Origin: Hetaerina americana
Taxonomy: Eukaryota; Arthropoda; Insecta; Odonata; Calopterygidae
Assembly (NCBI GenBank): GCA_022747635.1
Contig: JAKTNV010000009.1
Coordinates: 24,974,122 to 25,038,121 of the forward strand
Direction: 5' to 3'
DNA: 64,000 bases
A program made the position numbers and the translations under genes. The number at the start of each line of letters is the position of its first letter. The stretch's first letter is position 1. The notes beneath the pieces were generated by a model. It did not search any database. It had not been told where the DNA came from and saw only the letters and a program-made list of their open reading frames with translations. This document shows positions 59,261 to 64,000 of this stretch, piece after piece.

Positions 59261-60065
59261 GTGCTTTATTTTTCTTAGAGGTACGCTCTTCACAAATGTC
59301 TGTTTCATGAGTGGTTTCCAAAACCTTCTGGTTTTAATCGTTCTCTGACATGCCCTAATATTTCATCCCATCTATGTTTTGTGCGTGTGTGGTTTCTTCT
59401 CTTCTCCCACCTTCCTTCCTCTTTTACTATGGTTATTTTAGTCTCCATTTTACATGAAAGTATGGTCTGATTTTTTCGTATTCATTCAGTATCGTTTCTT
59501 TGATAAATTTCCAACTTTTAATCTCGGTTTTATTTTCAATGAAAGAGTATTTTAAATTTTAACTTGTCCATTCTTCATAATTCCTTTGATTACTTATACT
59601 GTTCTCTATCTTAATTTTACCTACTTTCTGATAGATTTTGATTCAATGTACTATCTAAATTTTTCCTAGTTCATTCCTTATGATTACTTAGATTATTTTG
59701 AATGTTTCCCACCTTTATCTTTATTAGTTTATGTTTGATTTTCATTGAAAACCTAAGGTGATTTTGTGTCGTGCCAATTTATAATGACTTAGATCATTCC
59801 AATGGATTTGTCTGTTAGTAAAAAATTATGGCGATACCATTATTTTAGAAATACGGATAAAGCTGCTTAATGTGTGTTTAGTCACTTGGAAATTGTGTCC
59901 TTCCCCAAAGATCTTTGGCATTGCGGAGAAAGCCTTCGATATCTGTTATATTATTTTATTCATTGCCATAATTATTTCAGACACATTCACTTGCTTTCTT
60001 CTATAGAATCTACACTTTTTACTCCATTCAGAGTTGGTCATTGTGACTTTAGAAGGACAAGGAGA
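59261..60065. other. AT/T-rich intergenic
   Basis: T-rich on the plus strand with repeated 'ttgatt/ttcatt' patterns. No gene recognised. Confidence 0.45.
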
Positions 60066-60069
60066 AGAA

Positions 60070-60275
60070 GGACAAGGCATCCTATCGGTCAGAGTGTTAG
60101 AACACTCTGTCGAATGTCCGAGCTCGATTCCGAGAGATTGAGTACATCCTTAGCATCACCCAAGCTGTGTCGTTTTTCGAGCAGCAGATCTTTCTTGGAC
60201 ACCGATTGGTTTTACAGTGAAAGGGATTGCCTCCTCCCTACCAGTTACATTAAACCCTATATAATATACCCTGTT
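60070..60275 (+). repeat. tRNA-derived SINE, diverged
   Basis: Head 'cggtcagagtgttagaacac' (A-box region) and 'gagctcgattccgag' (B box, 60119-60133) are followed by body-like 'cacccaagctgtgtcg', 'cagatctttcttggacacc' and 'gtgaaagggattgcctcc'. It sits just upstream of a second copy in the same orientation. Confidence 0.65.
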
Positions 60276-60287
60276 ATATATAATGTG

Positions 60288-60535
60288 GGGTGTGTGGTAG
60301 ACCGGCGAGCAAAGCACTGGGCTGCTGACTACAGGGTACGGGTTCACTTCTCGGGGACGCCTCTGGTCACCCTCAGCTTCCCCCAAGGTGTATAATGTTT
60401 CGGGCACCAGATCTTCTTGAAAATCCATAGGCGGTGCAAGGGAAGGAACCACCCCCCTAACCTGGTGTGTGAATTTCACACGCCGTTGGGATTAGATTTG
60501 GTGAAGTCTACCCTCACCTGTCAAACTAAACTTCG
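60288..60535 (+). repeat. tRNA-derived SINE
   Basis: The head includes 'agaccggcgagcaaagcactgg' in parts and a B-box-like 'gggttcacttctc' (60349-60361). The body has 'cagatcttcttgaaaatcc', 'gcggtgcaagggaaggaacc', 'ctggtgtgtgaatttcacac' and 'gccgttgggattagatttgg', ending 'cacctgtcaaactaaac'. It is a clear family member. Confidence 0.85.
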
Positions 60536-60599
60536 CTTTGATACCTATGGTTTATAACTAATAGATGTTTTATATATTGTTTCATATAGGTAAGTGTAC

Positions 60600-60690
60600 T
60601 GTTTGTTATAGTGTGTGCCTTTCACACGCCGTGTACGGCTTCGCACGAGGTGAGTTAACCTCACCATTCAACCCAATCTTCGTGTTGGTT
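60600..60690 (+). repeat. SINE 3'-end fragment
   Basis: 'tgcctttcacacgccgtgta', then 'cggcttcgcacgaggtgagt' and 'caccattcaacccaatcttcg' match the last third of the SINE body. The head and 5' body are missing. It is the third copy in 620 bp, all on the plus strand. Confidence 0.75.
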
Positions 60691-60714
60691 TATTAAGTAT
60701 TATTTTGCTGCGAT

Positions 60715-61560
60715 TTAGGAGTCCCTCCTGTGTCAGCCGGCCTTTCCGTGATGGATTAGTCTCCCTTCTCTTTCTCAGGGCGGGCTCCTCCTTCCCTCCG
60801 CCTCTCCTCTCCGTCGCGGTTTCCTTTCATTTTCCCGCGGTTCGTCCTCATCTTCCGTCTGCTCCGACTCCACCACGTCCCCCGCACCTCCTCCACACCC
60901 CTGTTGACCCTCCCCTCCCACCAGTCTGATTCCATTTCTCTCTCTCTCCCTCCTCCCCTATTATTTTTCCCCATTTGAGTTCTTGTTTTCCCTCTTCCGC
61001 GCACCACCGCGTCTGCACCCCCCCCCGCGCCTTCCCCTTCACCACCACTCCTTTCCCACACCCTTCCTTCCTTCCTCCTCCCCCGCACTCCCTTCCCACG
61101 TCTCCGTTCGCACCCTTCCAACACTGACTGCCACTCCCACTGCCTCCCCCCTCCTCCACCAGAATTTCCCGACTTCCACATCTTCCCGTGTTCCTCCTCC
61201 TCGCCGTCGTCTGCTCGCACCCCTTCCTTTCGTCCTCCCTCCACCCCGCCGCATGGTCTGCACTCCCCTTCCCATCCCTCCACGCTCTTCCCGCAGTCCT
61301 CCTTCCTCTCTCCCTCCTGCCCTCCCTCCGATCCCGCGCCAGTCTCCCCTCCTCGTCGTCCCCCCTCTCCGCCCGCACATCCTCCCCCCTCCCCTGCCGC
61401 GACGTCTCTACGCGGCCCACCCTCCCTCTCATCCTGCCTCACCCTCTTCTCTCCCACCCAACTTCCCGCCCTTTCACATCCTGTCCATCCTTCGTTTCTC
61501 TTCGCCTCCGTTGTTTTCCATTTGCTTTTTGTTTATTGGCGCGCGCGCGTCGAAGTGAGT
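60715..61560. promoter_or_regulatory. Extremely pyrimidine-rich GC block
   Basis: The plus strand is almost purely C and T with interspersed CG and A (60900-61500), so the minus strand is a G/A run. All frames are open (for example 191 aa at 60983-61558 and 233 aa on the minus strand at 60756-61457), with low-complexity Pro/Ser/Leu or Arg/Gly/Glu products. It ends at 'gcgcgcgcgtcgaagtgagt', where 'gtgagt' could be a splice donor. Coding is not supported. A promoter, triplex or R-loop-prone tract is plausible. Confidence 0.4.
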
Positions 61561-61633
61561 GTGAGTTTTGCGATCTGTTCTTCCATCCATCTTTCTCTCT
61601 CCTGTGTTTTTTTTAAATTTTAATTCTCTATCT

Positions 61634-61655
61634 TTCTCTCTCTCTCTCTCTCTCC
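61634..61655. repeat. (TC)n microsatellite
   Basis: About ten uninterrupted TC units within the pyrimidine-rich flank. Confidence 0.95.
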
Positions 61656-62465
61656 CGCCGGCGTGACGTAGCCGATTCCCCCACCCTTGCTCATTCCCCT
61701 TGTCCTCCCTGGGGGTTCGCGAGTGAGAGGGCATTTGCAGTACACACTTTCATGAAATGACCACAAGCAGTGGCCGTTCGGCGGAAAGTGTCTGGCGGAC
61801 TCATTTTGAAGATTGAACGAATTATCATACTTCAAATGTCTCCGAGGAAGACTTAAACACTGCTCGAATGGGGACAGATCACTAAAAGAGATTCCCCAAT
61901 CCATGGAGATCCAGTTGACGGCGACGTTGATTTAATTTATGATTAACATCAAAGAGAATTTAGAAAAATGATACAAATAAGTACACGTAAACCCGTGGAG
62001 TACACGTAATTTGTCGTTTCGGCCATCCGGAGTTCAAAGCTTCTCATATTCTTTCCCGTGTCTTCTTTAATGTCGCTTCCTGATGGCCATTGTCGATACG
62101 CCGCATTCGTCTTGCCCCCCTCGTACCTTTATGCCCGTAATTGCCGATGATACCTTATCTTTTACTGCGAATGCAAAGAAGATGTGAATTTCTTATGGAC
62201 TTTGTTGCTATCAGCTCTTGTCTTTGAAACGCATCACCCTCGGACTTAGTTAGACCGCTAACATATTGCTGAGCAAACCACTCTTTCTAAACCGATTCCG
62301 GGTTCCATTCCCGACTAGACCCGACTAGATGCGGGGGTACCCACCACATAGGGCTTGGATGATTGTGGATAACCTTATTATTTTTCCTTGTTTGGAAATT
62401 TAATGCAAAGGCCAAATTGGTTGTTTTTGGATGAGAAGTCGAATAAATAGGTGGCATAAACAATA
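61656..62465. other. Intergenic, mixed composition
   Basis: No gene or repeat family recognised between two GC-rich blocks. Confidence 0.45.
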
Positions 62466-62469
62466 GCCT

Positions 62470-63850
62470 GGTCATTTCCATTGGAGGTGGGGCGAATGAG
62501 ACGAAACGCAACCTGGTCGCTCGCCCCACCGCCTCTTGCCTGGGAGGGGGTTGCACACTTCCTTCCCCTTGCAGATGCACGCGTCGATGCAGCCGGGCTG
62601 GGCGTGAGAGTGCAGCGGGGCCTGTGGGGGGGGGAGGTAGGGGGCGGGGGGTTTGGGAATACTCTCGAGGGGCGCGTGGAGGGAGAGGAGGGGTGCGGGC
62701 GGGGCGAGGAACGGGAGAGGAGGAGGAAAGTGCAGCGGGCTTCTTCCTCGGTCCGTCGGGATGTCGCATTCGAAAGGGTGGAGGGGTCTGTAACACGGGG
62801 TTAGGGGGAGAGAGAAGGGCGTTTGGCTGGTACGCACTGGTCTCCCAAACTCCATCCCTTTAGCCCTCACCCCCTCCCCTCACCACTCACCACCGCTACC
62901 CCCGGGTTGTGGTTCGAGGGTGGGTTTTTGCGATGCTCGTCGAGTGCAAACCAGGGGTAGTTTATGCTTCTTTATTTTTTCTCTTCTCCCTCTCTCTTTT
63001 TCTCTCGCTTTCTTTCTCCCTACCCCTCTTCCTCCAGCTTGCGGTGAAGGGGGTGAAACGTGTTTTTTTTCCTTCATCACTCCACTTCCCCGCCCCTCCA
63101 CTCTCGCCATGCTTTTTGGCTTCGAGTCCGGGGGTTCGCGGGTTTCCACTCCGGGAGGAGGGGGATAAGGGATCCTGGAGGCGAAGGTTAGGGAGGGGGG
63201 GGGCTGAGGGGTGTATGGTTGCGGTTCATCCAGTCCGTGAGAGGAATACGATTGGTCTCCTTCGGGGCTCCGTTCGGAGGAGATAGGGAGAGGGAAAGGG
63301 GGTGTGAGACGGGCCGTGGGGGTGTGTTCCGGGTGTTTGGTGGGGTTGTCGCCTCTCAACATCCCCTTACTCCCCTCCCCTTCTCCGCCCACTCAGTCCG
63401 CCGCTTGTCCCAAGAGGGGGGGTGGGAAACGTGGGGTGGTGGTGGTTTTCTTCGGGGAATCGAAGTCCTTTCAGCTGATACTCTTCCCTTTCCCATTATC
63501 CCATCCCAGACGGAAGCTTCCGTGGTGATTTTGTTTCATTAGCAGACGGGCGGGAAGTTTCTCCCTGGTGGGCGTAATATTTTCTTTGTGCCCTCCTGGA
63601 AGGGCCCACTTTCTGTCACGCCGATGTCACCTTGCTCCTGTACCTGTTTCGCACACTGTATGTGGGAAGTCGGTATTATCCGCGTTCATCCTGCTGTATT
63701 CGATTATCGAATCCGCGATGTAGTATTTCGAAAAACTCCGCCAGAGGGACCTTGCCGATGGCATCGCTTCCAGTTTTTTTCGCCTTCCCGACGTACCTTT
63801 CTCGCTTTCGAAATCGGCGCCTTAGTTTCACCGCTCTCGATTTTTTGATC
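62470..63850. promoter_or_regulatory. GC/CpG-rich block at window end
   Basis: A G-rich plus strand (62610-62800 and 63120-63460) alternates with T/C-rich stretches (62970-63110). Overlapping ORFs occur in all frames with low-complexity products and no known domain. Composition resembles the 57.1-59.3 kb and 60.7-61.6 kb blocks, so all three may belong to one promoter/5' region. The downstream continuation is outside the window. Confidence 0.4.
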
Positions 63851-64000
63851 ATTTCGCTACGAGATTTGCATCCTTCTGATCCATCACGTGCCTCCTTTCG
63901 CATGCATATTATTCACCTGGTCCTGATGATAATCATCAATAATTTTTGTGAAAGTGGTTATTTGTTTACTGATAATGCATCCAAATATGTGCAAGAAAAA
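63851..64000. other. AT-rich window end
   Basis: No feature recognised. Confidence 0.5.

Noticed and set aside
60756..61616. ORFs of 113-233 codons on both strands
   Set aside because: Encoded by a nearly pure pyrimidine/purine tract, giving Pro/Leu/Ser or Gly/Arg/Glu runs. No coding support.
62287..63848. ORFs of 70-170 codons
   Set aside because: The same composition effect in a GC-rich block. No conserved motif.
1..64000. Prokaryotic-style systems (operons, CRISPR arrays, defence islands, integrases)
   Set aside because: No closely packed ORFs, no regular spacer-repeat arrays and no ribosome-binding-site pattern. All repeats are eukaryotic transposons or microsatellites.

Overview
This is a gene-poor, AT-rich stretch of a eukaryotic nuclear genome, most likely an arthropod and probably an insect. 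The reasons are mariner transposons, an endonuclease/reverse-transcriptase LINE of the type common in invertebrates, tRNA-derived SINEs, long (TA)n tracts, and no operon-like gene packing. I found no host protein-coding gene that I can defend. The only intact coding sequence is a mariner transposase at 31488-32561. No species is assigned.

Layout. 0.3-3.4 kb is a stack of LINE relics. A CR1/L2-like relic (minus) adjoins an old LINE-A-like relic (minus). A younger LINE-A copy sits inside the old relic with a readable target-site duplication, and a 510-bp tRNA-containing composite sits inside the young copy with a second duplication. 3.4-13 kb is mostly featureless AT-rich DNA with one (TA)n tract, one degenerate SINE, a ~214-bp hairpin at 8381-8594 and a GC/CpG-rich block near 9.9-10.95 kb. 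13.1-16.4 kb is a near-full-length but broken LINE-A with recognisable endonuclease and RT motifs. 17-24.5 kb holds two SINEs, a CpG-rich block near 20.6-21.6 kb, a mariner N-terminal (HTH) remnant and a second CR1-like fragment. 27.7-28.3 kb is a third LINE-A copy with a perfect 12-bp target-site duplication, next to a compound microsatellite. 28.6-29.9 kb has a small CpG-richer block, a perfect 24-bp hairpin and a probable LINE 5' region. 31.28-32.61 kb is a structurally complete mariner inserted in a (TA)n tract, followed by a fold-back segment with two hammerhead-ribozyme-like cores in opposite orientation. 33-57 kb is AT-rich with scattered relics (a mariner C-terminal fragment at 36 kb, SINEs at 34.9, 42.5 and 49.9 kb, a fold-back at 56.3 kb) and small CpG-richer patches. 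57.1-63.9 kb differs sharply: several GC/CpG-rich, strand-asymmetric blocks separated by AT-rich DNA and a SINE cluster. These blocks could be promoters or 5' regions of a gene outside the window, but I see no convincing exon.

How the parts relate. The LINE-A copies share a protein and a 3' end with a TTA/TAA-type simple tail and 10-12 bp target-site duplications, consistent with target-primed reverse transcription. The SINEs share one body sequence behind a tRNA-like head and probably depend on some LINE. The intact mariner is the only autonomous-looking element. Nothing here amounts to a new defence, biosynthetic or regulatory system. The most unusual items are the nested insertion with readable duplications, the tRNA-bearing composite, the hammerhead-like fold-backs and the long hairpin.
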